Assembly (NCBI GenBank): GCA_023512835.1
Contig: CM042091.1
Span: 40,252,107-40,316,106, forward strand
DNA: 64,000 bases
Direction: 5' to 3'
Source: Taxillus chinensis
Taxonomy: Eukaryota; Streptophyta; Magnoliopsida; Santalales; Loranthaceae
Shown: piece after piece, positions 9,862 to 21,485 of the stretch
Layout of the letters: each line of letters begins with the position of its first letter
Numbering within the stretch: the stretch's first letter is position 1
The notes under the pieces: model-generated
What the model was told of the DNA's origin: nothing
What the model saw: only the letters and a program-made list of their open reading frames with translations
Databases searched by the model: none
Made by a program: the position numbers and the translations under genes

Positions 9862-12800
9862 CGTGACGTCCTCGTCACGTCTGCTTCTTTGTAGCGCTTG
9901 ATGTGGTCCGCAAACTGCCACAACAAATATTCGTGCTCCCAACTATTTTCTTGATCCGATAGACCCTTCTACTTGATTAAGACTCCGAGTAGTTGGGAAC
10001 TCCTCGTCTTTGTATCACCCAATCGGCAAGAATCTACTCCACTTCCTTGTCGAATGCGGTGACGACAGCGGTTGGTGCTCGACTTGATTCTCCATGACCT
10101 GGATCATTGGCATCTTCGTGAAATGACTTCAGTAGACTTGTCTGGAAGACATTGTCAATCTTCAGCCTTGGAGGAAGTTGAACTTGGTATGCTGTCTTCC
10201 CTATCCGTTTGATGATCGGAAAGGGGCCTTCGTATCTTCGGACCAAGCCCTTGTGTACTTGGTGGAGAGACTTGAACTGATTTGGCAATAGCTTTACCAT
10301 CACTTTGTCTCCCACTGCAAACTCCTTTAGACGTCGCTTGGCATCGGCCCATTTCTTCATCCGCTTGTGATGTCCTACTTGATGGCGGCTTTGTTGAGAC
10401 ACACCCTTGTGATGTCCGATTCTTCTTGCCATTCCTTTGCGACTTTGTAAGCGGAGGGATTTTTGCCTGTGTAAGGCGAGACAACAACACTTGGAGTAAG
10501 TGGTTGTTGCCTCGTAGCAATTTCGAACGGGCTTTTCCCTGTCGCTTCACTCCGTTGGAGGTTATACGAAAACTAAGCAACATCGAGCAACTTTGCCCAG
10601 TCTCGTTGATGGGCACTAACGTAGTGCCATAGGTATTGTTGCAGAAGAGCATTGATGCGCTCTGTTTGGCCATCAGTTTGGGGATGAAAACTTGTTGAGA
10701 AGTTCAATCCCGTCCCCCAACAGCTTGAACAGCTCACGCCAAAATTTTCCAGTGAAGCGGGGGTCTCGGTCACTTATGATGCTTTACGAAATTCCCCACA
10801 ACTTCACTACGTTCTTGAAAAATAGGCGAGTTGATTCATCAACTTTGCTATCAGGTGATGTTGGAATGAACATTACATACTTGCTGAATCGATCCACCAC
10901 CACCATGATGCTCCCAAATCCGTCAGACTTGGGTAGGGCCACTATAAAATCCATCGGGAGACTTTCCCACGGTCGCTCAGGAATCGGTAAGGGTTCCAGA
11001 AGTCCCGCAGGATGTTGCTGTTCTATCTTGTCTTGCTGGCAAATGAGACAAGTTTTTACATATGCCTCGACATCATGGCACTCCTTCATGATATCTTTCC
11101 GTAAACTCCTCCATCTCGGAACGAAGACGCGCTGGCCAACCGTCTTTAGTATACCGTCTTCAACCCAAAATCGACGAGTCTTTCCTTCGATAGCCAACTT
11201 AAGCAAGTTGTTGGCCACAGGGTCATGTGCCATTCCTTCCTTGATTCGATCAAGGAAGTCACTCCTTGCAGTGCTGGTGGAGGACAAGGCTGCTAGTTCC
11301 GCCTTCCGACTTAACGTATCAGCTACAACATTCGCCTTGCCAAGCTTATATTGCAAATTGTAATCGAATTCAGCCAAGAAGTCCTGCCAGTAAGCTTGCT
11401 TGGGGCTCAGTTTCTTCTGCGATTAAAAGTAGCTCATTGCGACATTGTCTGTTATGATTATGAACTGACTTCCAAGCAGATAGTGTCTCCACGTGCGAAG
11501 ACAATGGATGATGGTCGTCATTTCGTTGTCTTGCACGGTGTATCACCTTTTTGTATCATTTAATTTCTGACTTTCGTAGGCGATTGGATGCCTGTCTTGC
11601 ATTATGACTCCCCCAATGGCATAGTCGGATACATCTGTGTGAACTTCAAAGGGCTTGTCATAATCAGGCAGCACCACAACAGGCTCCTCCGAGATTGCTT
11701 GCTTCAATTGCTCGAAGGAGGCTTGGCACTCGTCCGCCTAGTGCCATGGATGGTTCTTCTTCAGTAAGTCGGTTAAGGGTGTTGCAATAGCAGAGTAACC
11801 CTTAATGAACCAACAATAGTAGTTTACGAGTCCCAGGAACGATCGTAGCTCTGGGACTTTCATTGGAGGCTCCCATTTTTGGATGGCTTGCACCTTCGCT
11901 GGATCCATCATTAGCTTCCTGTCCTTGATGCGGTGTCCGAGAAAGCCCACCTTTTGTTTCGCAAATGAGCACTTCTCCTTCTTGACATATAAATCATTCT
12001 CCCGCAGCACTTGGAAGACTTGCTTGAGGTGTGCGATATGCTCCCCAAGCGTGTTGTTGTATACAACAATGTCATCCAAATAAACAACTACAAATTTGTC
12101 AAGGAACGGATGAAGTACCTTGTTCATTAGTGTACAGAAAGTGGCCGGTGCATTGGTGAGACCGAAGGCCATGACTAAAAATTCGAACGCTCTCTATCTC
12201 ATCATGCACGCTGTCTTTGGCTCATTGCCTTCCGCTATCCGGACTTGATAATATCCCGACCAGAGATCCAACTTGGTAAAATATCTCACCTTCCGCTATC
12301 AAGGATATTGGGTATTTGTTCTTGATAGTGGTCTTGTTCAATGCTCAATAGTCGACGCGCATTCGTAATCTGTCATCCTTCTTCTTTTGGAATAGCATCG
12401 GGGCGCCAAACGAGGCCTTCGATGGTTGGACATAACCCGACTCGATCAGATCTTGGAGTTATTTTTGCAATTCGGCCAACTCTGGGGGTGCCATGCAATA
12501 AGGCGACATGGCTGGCGGCTTCGTGCTGGGCTCCAACTCGATGTGTTGATCCACATCTCGCTTCGGCGGTAGCCGCTTCGGTAACTCCGAAGGCATAACA
12601 TCTTGGAACTCCTTCAAAACCGCTTCCACTGACTCAGGCAATGTAGGAGTAAGAGTCGCTAACCCTTCCTCATCCGTCAGTTCCCTCAGTGAAACCATAT
12701 AACTCGGGTCCTGCTTGAGTCCCCATTTAAATTGCATGGCGGAAATTACTGGTGCACTCAATTTCCCCATGCCCTTAAGTGCGATCACTCGAATCTTCTG

Positions 12801-13115
12801 ATTGTCGAGGATCACAAGGGAACTGGACGCTGGAACAGGAAACGCCAGCACTTTGATCGTGCCAGTTCCTTCGGATAGTTTTAGGCCTAGCCGCTTGGCC
12901 TCTTGCAGATCAATGAAGTTGTGGGTCGCTCCCGTATCAAGCATTGCGCCCACAGTTTGGCCCCTGACGGCTATGTCTACATATAGGAAATTTTTCTCTT
13001 TCGGGTCCTTCAGAGAGAAGAGCTTTGAGAGAGAGCTCAAGTGTTGGATGGCTCCCAGGTTAACTTGAGGCTCCTCAACATTCTCCTTGTTATATTCTGC
13101 AACAATGGCGTTCAT
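9862..13115 (-). pseudogene. Chromovirus pol: protease, RT, RNase H, integrase, chromodomain
   Basis: Read right to left. Protease has DTGATHNFI (about 12911-12937). The RT N-terminal part (PPELAEL, about 12460) is followed by stops and a frameshift, then the RT core [12 protein letters not shown] ... YLDD at 12060-12172 and FLGLVNYY. RNase H remnants (AIGG, YES) lie at 11570-11660. Integrase starts near 11250; ECHD runs straight into VEAYVKTCLICQQDK, so the two His of the zinc site are deleted. The core shows MDFIVALP and, after a frameshift, [13 protein letters not shown] (10573-10773). The tail LPPRLKIDNVFQTSLL and a chromodomain (WKGL/SWEHEYLLWQFADHI-like, about 9862-10030) complete it. 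At least four disruptions make it inactive. Confidence 0.85.
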
Positions 13116-13142
13116 CGCCTTGCGGTTCGGACAGTCTCTGGT

Positions 13143-14165
13143 CTAGTGCGGCCCATCACAAATGAAGCACGGCCTTAGTGCCTCTTTCTTTTGTGCGAAG
13201 AACTTCGGTTTGTAACTCGATGAGCTTGAGGGTTTTGGATGTCTACCCTCCTTGTGGCCAACATCCCTTTTCGGTCCGCCTTTGTCTCCCCCACTTTTAC
13301 CCACGTACAGCTTCTTCGCAAATTTTGATTGGGATGAGTAGTCGACCAATATTTTGGCGGCTGCAATGGCATCGTCTAGTGTTTGCACATTGCACCGATC
13401 CAGTTCTACTCTCGCCCATTCTTTTAGGCCGTCCTTGAAGTAAAATAGGAAATCAGAATCGGACATATTGTCGATTTCCATTATAAGAGTAGTGAACTCC
13501 TTAATGTATTTAGGAACACTACCCGTCTGCCGTAGTCGACACAATTTCTCCCGAACTTCGGTCTTTGCATTATATGGGACAAAGTGCTTGCGTAATTCTG
13601 CTTTGAATTATTCCCACGTATCAATTACGCAAAGCCCCTTCTCCCGCTCAGTATGCTTCTGACGCCACCAAAGTTGGGTTGCTTCCCGAAGGAAGATTGG
13701 GGCATTGCTTATCCGGGCCACATCATCGACAACGCCTATGGCTTTGAAATATTGTTCTAGGCCAAACAAAAAGTTCTCCACCGCAGTGGCATTGCGAGTA
13801 CCATTGTACATCGCTGGTTTCGGAACTTTTAACATGGGGCCGTGTCCGTCGCTCGTAACACTCGGCCCAGCATTTCCCACCGACTAGGGATTGTGTCGGT
13901 GGAAGGTCTCCATCTCCCTACAGATGTTGTGCATCTCACATTCCACGTGTTTCCGCAGGTCAGCCAGATTCTCATTGAGCGTTTCGATTTGCCCCTCAAA
14001 CGATTGGCTGCATTCACGGATCATGACCTTAGCGGCCTTAGCGATTTTCGCATTTTCCGCAATCAAGTTGTCGACCTGATCGCTAAGTTCCCCGACCAAG
14101 GAGTTCATGGCTGTGAGACTCCCTTCCAATAGCGAAATCCGAGCTTCCATGGGATCCTTGAGCAT
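13143..14165 (-). pseudogene. Chromovirus gag with coiled coil and zinc knuckle
   Basis: The N-terminal part (13884-14165) is a predicted coiled coil beginning MLKDPMEARISLLEGSLTAM, with Leu heptads. The retrotransposon gag domain follows (13608-13880, KPAMYNGTRNATAVENFL ... QLWWRQK). The C-terminal part (13143-13544) holds FTTLIMEIDNMSDSDFLFYF, a basic Ser-rich linker and the start of a CFICDGPH zinc knuckle. Stops separate the three frames, so one original gag is now broken. It packages element RNA in the active form. The start ATG near 14165 is chosen because it follows the primer site by about 170 bp. Confidence 0.8.
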
Positions 14166-14337
14166 CGTTTTGGATTTCCCACGTTTCAGCCGTGTTGCAG
14201 TACGTAACTCCGCACGCCCACGGCCATGTTACTGCTCCATGTGCGGTTCCTTCGTCGCAGCAAACCCTTCCTCGTGTGCCATTGCCTCGACTCTTTTTCC
14301 CAACCAACCAAATTACGACTGGACGTAATTGGCTTTG

Positions 14338-14349
14338 GCTCAGATACCA
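14338..14349 (-). promoter_or_regulatory. Nested chromovirus primer binding site
   Basis: The minus strand reads TGGTATCTGAGC, one base off the Met-tRNA consensus, two bases after the 5' LTR end. Confidence 0.75.
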
Positions 14350-14351
14350 CC

Positions 14352-14736
14352 TGTCACGGAGTTAGTTTTACGATGAGCTAACTCGTGCGGCACTTAGTCG
14401 CTTAGCGGAAACTTTACGAATTAAGTAAGTCGTTTAAGTTTGAGTGAATGTTTAGAGTCATTTGGGACAATGGACAATGATTTATGGAAGTTGTAGAGAA
14501 TGCCTGAAAGTGAGAAAACTTATACTAGCACAAATGTCAAGTACAAGTTTTAACATTAGAGTCTTGCTCTACATATAAGACGTAGAGCATTTTTACAACT
14601 GACACCAAAAAACATCAAGTTGGTGCGAGGATACAAATCGCCATTACAAGTGCGAACTCTTTCTACAAACTGTACAATCATTACAAATGACTCTAATATG
14701 TTACAAAAAGGTACTGTGAGGCTCCAGACCGTGACA
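14352..14736 (-). repeat. Nested chromovirus 5' LTR
   Basis: 385 bp, same length and ends as 9459-9843, about 91 percent identical by hand count. Followed by target-duplication copy CCTA at 14737-14740. Confidence 0.85.
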
Positions 14737-15043
14737 CCTAGCTTTCCTTAGAGCAAGGAAGAGAGAAGAAGGTTGTGGTTTCAAGCTTCCTAGCGTTCTG
14801 ATAAGTGAAGTCTGTTGCACTATTTTAGAGGTAGGTGTTTCTATCCTTCTTAATCTTTCTAAGGTTCTAAAATATCTAGGGTTGGTATAGTTATGGGAAT
14901 CAAACGTAAAACGAACGATTTTGCATATAACTAAGATAGAGAGCCTAGATAGAGTTATTTGACGTTCAAGGTCGATGTTGAGGATGTATAAATCATTTTA
15001 AGGTGGATTCTTCGTATGCTAGAACTGTATGAACAGTTCAGTC

Positions 15044-15310
15044 GGCGAACAGTATTAGTCGGGTGAACAGTAAAGTGGTTGGGTGAAGCTAATTTTTATA
15101 CCGATGAAATATTCGCGGTATTTAGATGAACTTTCCCTTCTAGTTGGATGAATTTTGAGGTGGTTGGGTGAACAGTAACTGGTTGGGTGAAGCTAATTTT
15201 TATACGATTAGAATATTCGCAGTATTTCGATAAACTTTTCCTTTTAGTCGGGTGAATTTTGAGGTGATTTGGTGAACAAAAATGTGGTCAGGTGAACAGT
15301 ACTTGGTTGG
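15044..15310 (+). repeat. GGTTGGGTGAA tandem array, about 110-bp period
   Basis: Two long units share TGGTTGGGTGAAGC, TAATTTTTATAC, ATTCGC(G/A)GTATTT and TGAATTTTGAGGTG. The short word (G/T)(G/T)TCGGGTGAA or TTGGGTGAA recurs about ten times. The same word in reverse occurs at 16860-17210. Confidence 0.65.
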
Positions 15311-15739
15311 ATGATTTTTTTTGATATTTTTCTTGGATAACCAATTAAAAACCCTTCGAAACAGTGGGTATCAATAGTGAATCGGAGTTTTAAAGAATTA
15401 GTTATGATTTTTCAAAGTTGGGACAGAATCTGTACTATTTTATCAGCCTATTCTGCTACTTTTAATTTGTTAATGGGAATCTAAGCTTGAAATCTTCAGA
15501 GAGAAACCCTAATAAATGTTTTAGGATTGTAGTGTGTCTTTTATTATTATAATTGATGTTCATATATTTGTTTTTTGCTGAAAATATGTTCGTAATGAGT
15601 ATACACTGGTATGGTTATACTGTGAATGTTATGTATTGATTGTGATGATATGGGATTTCCTAATTTGATATATTAGACTTTAATACTGATATTGTTGATG
15701 TGTGTTCTTGTTATATAGTGGACTATATTTGTTGTGAGG

Positions 15740-15855
15740 AGGTCCGATAAAGGACAGTGGTCCGATAAAGGACGTGGTCCGGTAAAGGACAATAGTCCGG
15801 TAAAGGACAAAAATGTACGATGGATCCAATCAAGGACATTGGTGCGGTAAAATAC
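15740..15855 (+). repeat. GTCCGGTAAAGGACA minisatellite in LTR
   Basis: About six units of 17-22 bp, GTCC(G)ATAAAGGACA-like, decaying at the right end. They lie about 285 bp upstream of the CTACTGAGCT block. Confidence 0.65.
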
Positions 15856-16532
15856 AGTGAGCACAATAAAGTGCGGATATGAATTGTTTTGATGTGACTT
15901 GTGTGGTACTATGTGTTAATGTGATGTGCTAATATGAGTTGTAATGTGGAATGATTTATGATATTGTGATAGAGCAGTATGATAGATAAGGTTGCCTGTG
16001 TGTTAGTTTGTATTCTAATTTGTATTATTATGTGTCGCACTAACATCTAATAACTCTCACTACACATGTACACTTGTACAAATGACATATAGTATTAGTA
16101 GTTCATTGTTAAGGATCGATGAGGAGTGGTAGATCACCTACTGAGCTTTATGCTCACCCCTACCTGTTGATTTGTTTTCTCTAGGTGTTAACAAGAGCTA
16201 GCGATGGATTACGCTGCTTAGCGGAGTATTTATTTAATGTATGAATTTTACTAAATGTTGTTTTTATTGGATCGTAATCCCAGACAAGGGTCTGTGGATA
16301 GTTGTAAGAATTGGCTGAGTTTATGTAATGATTTTTATATTATACTTATAATGATTATTTGGCATTTGAAAAAGTACTTCCATACCCTTGATGTATGTTT
16401 GTACAAAGAATTTGGACAGCACCCGCTTTGTATGTCCCTCATAGGTGCTTGTCACCAACCCCTCGACCGTTTGGGTGCAAGCATGGGGAAGTTACGTGTT
16501 CGATTTCGGTTCTTTAGAATCAGAGACGTGAT

Positions 16533-16702
16533 AGACACTTAGTCTCTAAAACCCTAAACCTTAAGGATCTTGGATTGAAATTTGTAATAATTAATGGTTT
16601 GTTTGATGAAATAGTTAAAAGTTTAAAATTTATATCAAACTTGTATATTTAATTTCCACTAACGCACCCGATTTGGAGGTCCCAAATTTGGGGGCATTAC
16701 AT
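16533..16702 (-). repeat. LTR-start fragment, copy 1 of a 165-bp direct repeat
   Basis: On the minus strand it begins TGTAATGCCCCCAAATTTGG, the usual start of one class of plant Ty3 LTR, and runs for about 165 bp to ...AGACTAAGTGTC. A second copy lies at 20591-20766 in the same orientation. Homology stops at the same internal point in both. No purine tract precedes it. Confidence 0.5.
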
Positions 16703-17459
16703 TCAAAGCTCTCTTAATTCTCATAAAACCTCAGTCCAAATGCATAACATCCATTTTGAATTTGAATTTCTTCCATTAATCCTCCTTTGACTTGAATGTT
16801 TGGGGCTTGCACGTTGTTCAAATGACTTCGATCCATAAGAGAATAAGTGAGCTGCAAAAATGAGGATTCCAACGCCAAAATTTGGGCTTGGTCGGGTGAA
16901 GAAGGCTTCATCGGACTTTCACCCGACCAACACCAGACCACCTCGGATTTCACTTGACCAGAAGGAAAGTGTCTTCAGTGAAGCTCAGAGACTCCAGATA
17001 TGTAAAAATCAGCTTCACCTGACCTAGCCGGGTGAAGGACCCTTCACCCGACCTTCACCTGACCATCACCAAACGATCTCGGATTTCACCCGACCAGAAG
17101 GAAAGTATCTTCAGTGAGGCTCAAGGTCTCCAACTGTACAATTTAGGCTTCATCCGACTTGGTCAAGTGAATGACTTTCACCCGACCTTCACTCGACTAA
17201 CTTGAAATTTGGTCGTCATGATCTTTAGGTCTTTAAGATTATTTCTTTCTTCTGTTCATCTGGTGAATTCTTCCTTGATTTTTGGATTCCTGTCAAAACA
17301 TAGCAAAAATACCACAAAAACTACAAAAAAATACTCTTTTTCGGGTTAGGGCATGAAAATGTGATATTGTAACTTTTTTGGGTAATAAATGAAGTAAAAG
17401 TGTATGAGAATATACCCAAAATGGCCCTAAAAAGGGGGTATAAATCCTCCCGATCAGCT
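16703..17459 (-). other. Non-coding element fragment with TTCACCCGACC repeats
   Basis: No open frame is supported. Two related units of about 135 bp (around 16870-17010 and 17030-17165) share CTTCAGTGA(A/G)GCTCA and GACCAGAAGGAAAGT(G/A)TCTTCAG. The word TCACCCGACC and variants recur about a dozen times to 17210. A TATA-like TTTATACCCCC on the minus strand (about 17438-17450) suggests an LTR promoter reading leftwards. Family not recognised. Confidence 0.4.
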
Positions 17460-17700
17460 AATCATCTGTTCACCTCAATGGGTCTACTAATCTTCGACCC
17501 TGCGGGCTTCAACCTGTAAACTTCGACTCTGCAAATTGGTACTCGATACTCGATGGGTCTTCGAGCTTGCAAGTCTTTGAGTCTCCGAGACGCTACTCTA
17601 CACTTGCGGTCTTCAAATCTACGACCCTGTGGATCTATAAGTTTGCAACCTTGTGTACCTTCAGTGGTGCTTCGAGCATGCTGGCCTAATGATCTTCGAG
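17460..17700 (-). repeat. GGGTCGAAG / GACTCGTAG-type array
   Basis: On the minus strand the words GGGTCGAAG, CAGAGTCGAAG, GCTCGAAGAC and GGGTCGTAG recur irregularly. It ends where Sirevirus B gag similarity starts. It resembles the arrays at 4840-5115 and in Sirevirus A. Confidence 0.55.
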
Positions 17701-18809
17701 GTGGAGCGTCGGGGTTTAACTTTGTCACTTTTATCGGCCGTATTTGATTTGGATTTACAATCCTTGGCCCAGTGACCGGGTTTCCCACAGTTGTAGCAAT
17801 CTTGAAAAGTAGACTCCGATCGTTCCTTCTTTCTTGATGATGATGAGGAGCCTCTTCTAAATCCTTGTCTGCTTTTCCTTAAGAATCGCTCGAAAGATTT
17901 GACCAGAAGAGCTATTTCTTCTTCAACGTCCGAGTCAGAGTTCTCTGACTTTTTCGTATCATCATCGCGTTGTATGCTCAGACATTACGTAGCTTTAAAA
18001 GCTACCCCCTTTTCTTTCCGAGCTATTTTCTCATCTCGGTCAATATATTTGAATCGAACTCATGAGTCCGTAGCTCTCCGTATAGTTCTTCAAGGGGAGC
18101 ATACTACCAGTTCTTGTCAGCTTGCATCTGAAGCTGCTTGGAGTAGTAGCGATTTGGCAAGGAACAGAAAAACTTGTCATTGATTTGGAATTGAGTGTAA
18201 TGTTCATTGACAGTTTTCAGGTCGAGAATGAGCTTGCCGAATCTCCGATAGATGCTGTCGAGGGATTCGCCAGGTTTATGAGTAAAGCTCTCAAAGATCT
18301 GCCTAAGAGCACATATGACATTTTGTATTTGGGACTGACTCCCCTCATAGAGGATTATCAGTTTATCCTAGACAGCTTTCGCTGTCGTGCAACCCTGGAC
18401 GTCCGGGAAAGCTTCAGAGTCCAAAGACGATATTACATATGCTAGAGCCTTTTCGCTAGCGTACTTCCAGGCTCTTTCCTCGTTGGTGAGTTCAGTATCT
18501 ATCTTTGGCATTTTCTATGATAGTCATTGGAATAGGTAGCTCTTGATGAAGACACGGTCACATGAGATGATCATGACATATCATGAACATCCTCATGCGA
18601 GCTTTCCACTGGGAGAAAAGCTCAGGTGTGAATTTTGGCGGTTTAGTCAGAGTGAAGCCAGAACTCTATTGTTGAGGAGCAGCGGGAGTAGCAAGTTGAG
18701 CACTTGTGCTCGGTTCGACGTTTTCGCTGCTACTGCGATTGGGGAGGGGCTCTTGTGAACCTCTGGAGTTAAGGTGAGCGTTGAATAGCATACTACTTTC
18801 TTCGGTCAT
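17701..18809 (-). pseudogene. Sirevirus B gag, N-terminal part, broken
   Basis: The start (MTEESSMLFN, 18809) lies about 60 bp after the 5' LTR. FTLTKPPKFTPELFSQWKARMRMF follows in translation, here split as FTLTKPPKFT and LFSQWKARM, which is also found in the plus copy at 59100-59175. A Ser-rich acidic stretch and a fully intact zinc knuckle, CYNCGKPGHWAKDC (17756-17797), end the recognisable gag. Many stops (for example after DHLM) show decay. Similarity to the plus copy ends near 17700, where the GTCGAAG array begins, so the element is truncated there with no protease or pol. Confidence 0.75.
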
Positions 18810-18857
18810 TTTTGAGAGAGAGAAAGAGTGAGATATTTACTTTGAGCAAGTAGACTT

Positions 18858-18868
18858 GCTCTGATACC
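18858..18868 (-). promoter_or_regulatory. Sirevirus B primer binding site
   Basis: The minus strand reads GGTATCAGAGC (preceded by AAG instead of AGT), two to four bases after the LTR end ...GGGACCAATA. Confidence 0.7.
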
Positions 18869-18870
18869 CT

Positions 18871-20262
18871 TATTGGTCCCTGGGAGCCTAGAGGGGGTGA
18901 ATAGGCTCTAATTGAAAACTCTTTTCTCGTCTCTGGCATAACACTTATACTGGTTAAGAGATAAGATCAATGCGGAAGATAACCAGATAATGAAAGTATT
19001 TTGTTTTATTATCAAGAGATAATTACAATAAAATAAAGCAGATTAAAGCTGATGAAGCTTTTCGATCTACTAAAAACTCTCAAGCACTCTGTTTACAATT
19101 ACTCACACACTAGCCAATTTAATCTCTAAGATCTTTTGTACATGTACGCGCCTCTATGAAAATATACAAGTGTCAATATATATAGCCATTCGTTAGAAAC
19201 ATTCTTGGAACTTGTTATTCCGAGCGACGTGAAGCATTGACTGTTCCTCGAAAATCTCTCTGCCTCAATTGTTGCGGATGTGGAGCTCAAGATCTTGGGT
19301 CTTTAAACTTTGAATTACTTTCCATGATTCCAAGTGCAATTAAAGTTATGTCCACATATCCGTGTGATCCACGTGTAAGATGATTTAGGTTTTCAATGAG
19401 TTTGTCTTACATCAGGACACAATGAGCTAACGACTTTGAATGCGAAGATGATAAGTTTAAGTAGCGTCTTCTTAATCCGTCGTAAAGTTCCTTACTTCGT
19501 GTTAATGAAGCTTGGATCCTTACTTCGTGTCAGTGGTTGCATACTCCGTGTCAGTATGATACTAGAATCCTTATTCCATGTCAGCGCTTCCTTACTCCGT
19601 ATGAACGAGAAGTCCGGAGAGCTTACTCCGTATCAGCATTTCCTTAGTCTGCGTGATTTCCTCACTCCGCATGAGCTAAAAGGTCCAGATGGCTTACTCC
19701 GTATCAGTGCATCCTTACTCCGCTTGAGTAAAAGGTTCGGATTCCTTACTCCGCATCTATTTTCTTTACTCCGTGCGAATAAAAGACTTGGGTCCTTATT
19801 CCGCACAAGTCGTTCCTTACTCCGCATGTATGAAAAACTAAGATTCCTTACTCCGTGTCTTCTTGTCCTTAGTCCGCTTGAGTGGAAGACTTAGCTTTTT
19901 ATTTCGCGATAACTTTTTCTTACTCCTTGCAAGATGTAGACTAGGATTCTTATTCCGCATCTATTTGACTTAGTCTGTTTAAAACTGTAAGATGCGAAAT
20001 CCTTAGTTCGTAGCTTTAAGCATTTGGTCCGCACGAGTGATCCTTATTCCGTATGAAAACTTGGTTATTTACCAAGTGTTTGACGACACTCACAATGATC
20101 CGGATCAGGATTATGTATCATGTCCTTAGCTTTTCTCTCACGAATAAACGTACGGATTAAGATCATATCTTCCGCAAACAACTTAAGAATAAAATGCAAT
20201 GTCTCAAATCAAATTATATAAGGTTTTATCCGCATCATCCAAATTCTGGGCTTGATCCAACA
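18871..20262 (-). mobile_element. Sirevirus B 5' LTR (minus copy)
   Basis: A 1.39-kb LTR beginning TGTTGGATCAAG on the minus strand (20262) and ending GGGACCAATA beside the primer site. The same ends and gag are found at 57465-58900 on the plus strand. It contains the CTTACTCCGCAT array at 19430-20075 and a TATA-like TATATATAGCC region near 19175-19185. With truncated gag and no 3' LTR, this is a 5' fragment of an element. Confidence 0.8.
19430..20075 (-). repeat. CCTTACTCCGCAT array in Sirevirus B LTR
   Basis: The word CTTACTCCG(C/T)(A/G)T and variants (CTTATTCCGCA, CTTACTTCGTG) recur more than twenty times at 15-45 bp spacing. The reverse complement, ATGCGGAGTAAGG, is the unit in the plus copy at 57770-58250. 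Confidence 0.75.
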
Positions 20263-20590
20263 ATTATTATGTTATGATATAATGTTCAAATATAAATCTC
20301 TTGTATTATGTTTCCCTTATGAGATGTTGATCATATATGATATGCAAGCTTCATGAAAACTTTTATGGTATTTCCTATGTTCGATGTCTTCATGATTTTT
20401 CTTACCCCACTTATGTTTACCCTTATAGGGCTTTTAAGCTTATCGTTTTATGATTTCTTTTCTAATCCCAAGTAATTAAAGAAATGGAGAAACTAAGATA
20501 AGAAGTAAAGACATGCTTGAAAATAAAGTTATGTGGAATTTAAAGATTTATTAAGTTTAATAGCTCATGTGCTTTGTTATGTAATAATAG
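20263..20590. other. AT-rich non-coding stretch
   Basis: No frame, terminal repeat or array is recognisable. It probably continues the LTR fragment whose start is at 20766, because it lies on its downstream side in minus-strand reading. Confidence 0.3.
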
Positions 20591-20766
20591 GTTAAGAATA
20601 CTTAGTCTTTAAACCCCTAAACCTTAACGATTTTAGATTAACATTGGTAATAATTAATGGTTTGTTTAATGAAATAATTAATAGTTTAAAATTTATATCA
20701 AACTTGTATATTTAAATTTCACTAACGCACCCGGTTTGAAAGTCCCAGATTTGGGGGTGTTATATA
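20591..20766 (-). repeat. LTR-start fragment, copy 2 of a 165-bp direct repeat
   Basis: The minus strand begins TATAACACCCCCAAATC and matches 16533-16702 over about 165 bp with scattered differences. Same orientation, 4.06 kb from copy 1. Confidence 0.5.
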
Positions 20767-21485
20767 AAACAACTCCAAATCACCCTCCAAGCTCCCTAAG
20801 TTTTCCTTCGAGCTCTCCAATACTCTAGCTCTCTAACACATGAACGAAAAAAAAATGTAACTTGGAGTTCTCTTTTCTTTCCTTCTAAAGTGGATCCAAT
20901 TACTATCAAAACACTTGTATTAACAACCATATTACCATGCAGATGTTTTCATCCTTACACAATGTGTGTCTCACATGGTCATCCAAACATATGTCCTCAC
21001 ATCCTTCCCACTTAATAACGTTTCGTCTTTATAAAGTCAATCACTCATATTTATAACCATTGACATCATAAATTCAAACCATATCACAAAGTTACCTTTG
21101 CACAAGCAACTAGGAAAACGAAAACAAGTACATGCTTTTAAATGAAACCAATATACATCAAGTTCTTGTACTAACACACATCACTAAGGATATCCTAACA
21201 GGAAGAATATATAAAAAGCATGCAATTGAAGATGCTCTAACGGGCATATGTTAGCTCTATTAGCTTTTAAATTTTAAATCAAAAATCAATTGTAATGACC
21301 AAAATCAAATTCGGATGAAACCATATATATTAGAATTTGATAAAAAAAATTCTAATTACAATTTTAAAATTTATTTATTTTAAAATAATAAAATAATTAA
21401 TTAATTAAACACGACAAAAATAAGTTGGGCAAATGGAGGTATTATATATATATGCCTATTAATCATGTATTATATAAAAAAAAAG
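20767..21485. other. AT-rich intergenic / upstream region of host gene
   Basis: About 700 bp with no supported gene or terminal repeat. It probably holds the 5' flank of the gene starting at 21675. Confidence 0.4.

Larger units (their letters stand above)
9459..14736 (-). mobile_element. Nested Ty3 chromovirus, complete but defective
   Basis: A 5.28-kb element with two 385-bp LTRs (9459-9843, 14352-14736), TG...CA ends, a Met-type primer site beside the right LTR, a polypurine tract beside the left LTR, and minus-strand gag and pol. The 4-bp CCTA flanks it on both sides (9455-9458, 14737-14740). It sits just downstream of the TATA box of the outer LTR. By hand I count about 34 LTR differences, around 9 percent, so it is old. 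Short LTRs and a chromodomain place it among chromoviruses; I cannot separate Reina from Galadriel-like clades by eye. Confidence 0.85.
9043..16532 (+). mobile_element. Ty3/Tekay-like LTR, split by nested insertion
   Basis: The LTR starts TGTAATATCCCG directly after a polypurine tract and ends near GACGTGATA (16532). Without the nested element at 9459-14736 and one CCTA copy it is about 2.2 kb. A TATA box (TATAAATA) is at 9397-9404, a GGTTGGGTGAA array at 15044-15310, a GTCCGGTAAAGGACA array at 15740-15855, and the CTACTGAGCT...GCTCACCCCT block at 16138-16165. Its last 400 bp resemble the end of the 4001-6295 LTR, but its first 400 bp do not. As it follows a polypurine tract it is probably a 3' LTR. 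Confidence 0.6.

Noticed and set aside
17462..17788. 108-codon frame as a novel gene
   Set aside because: It merges the end of Sirevirus gag (zinc knuckle in another frame) with the GTCGAAG array; no independent support.
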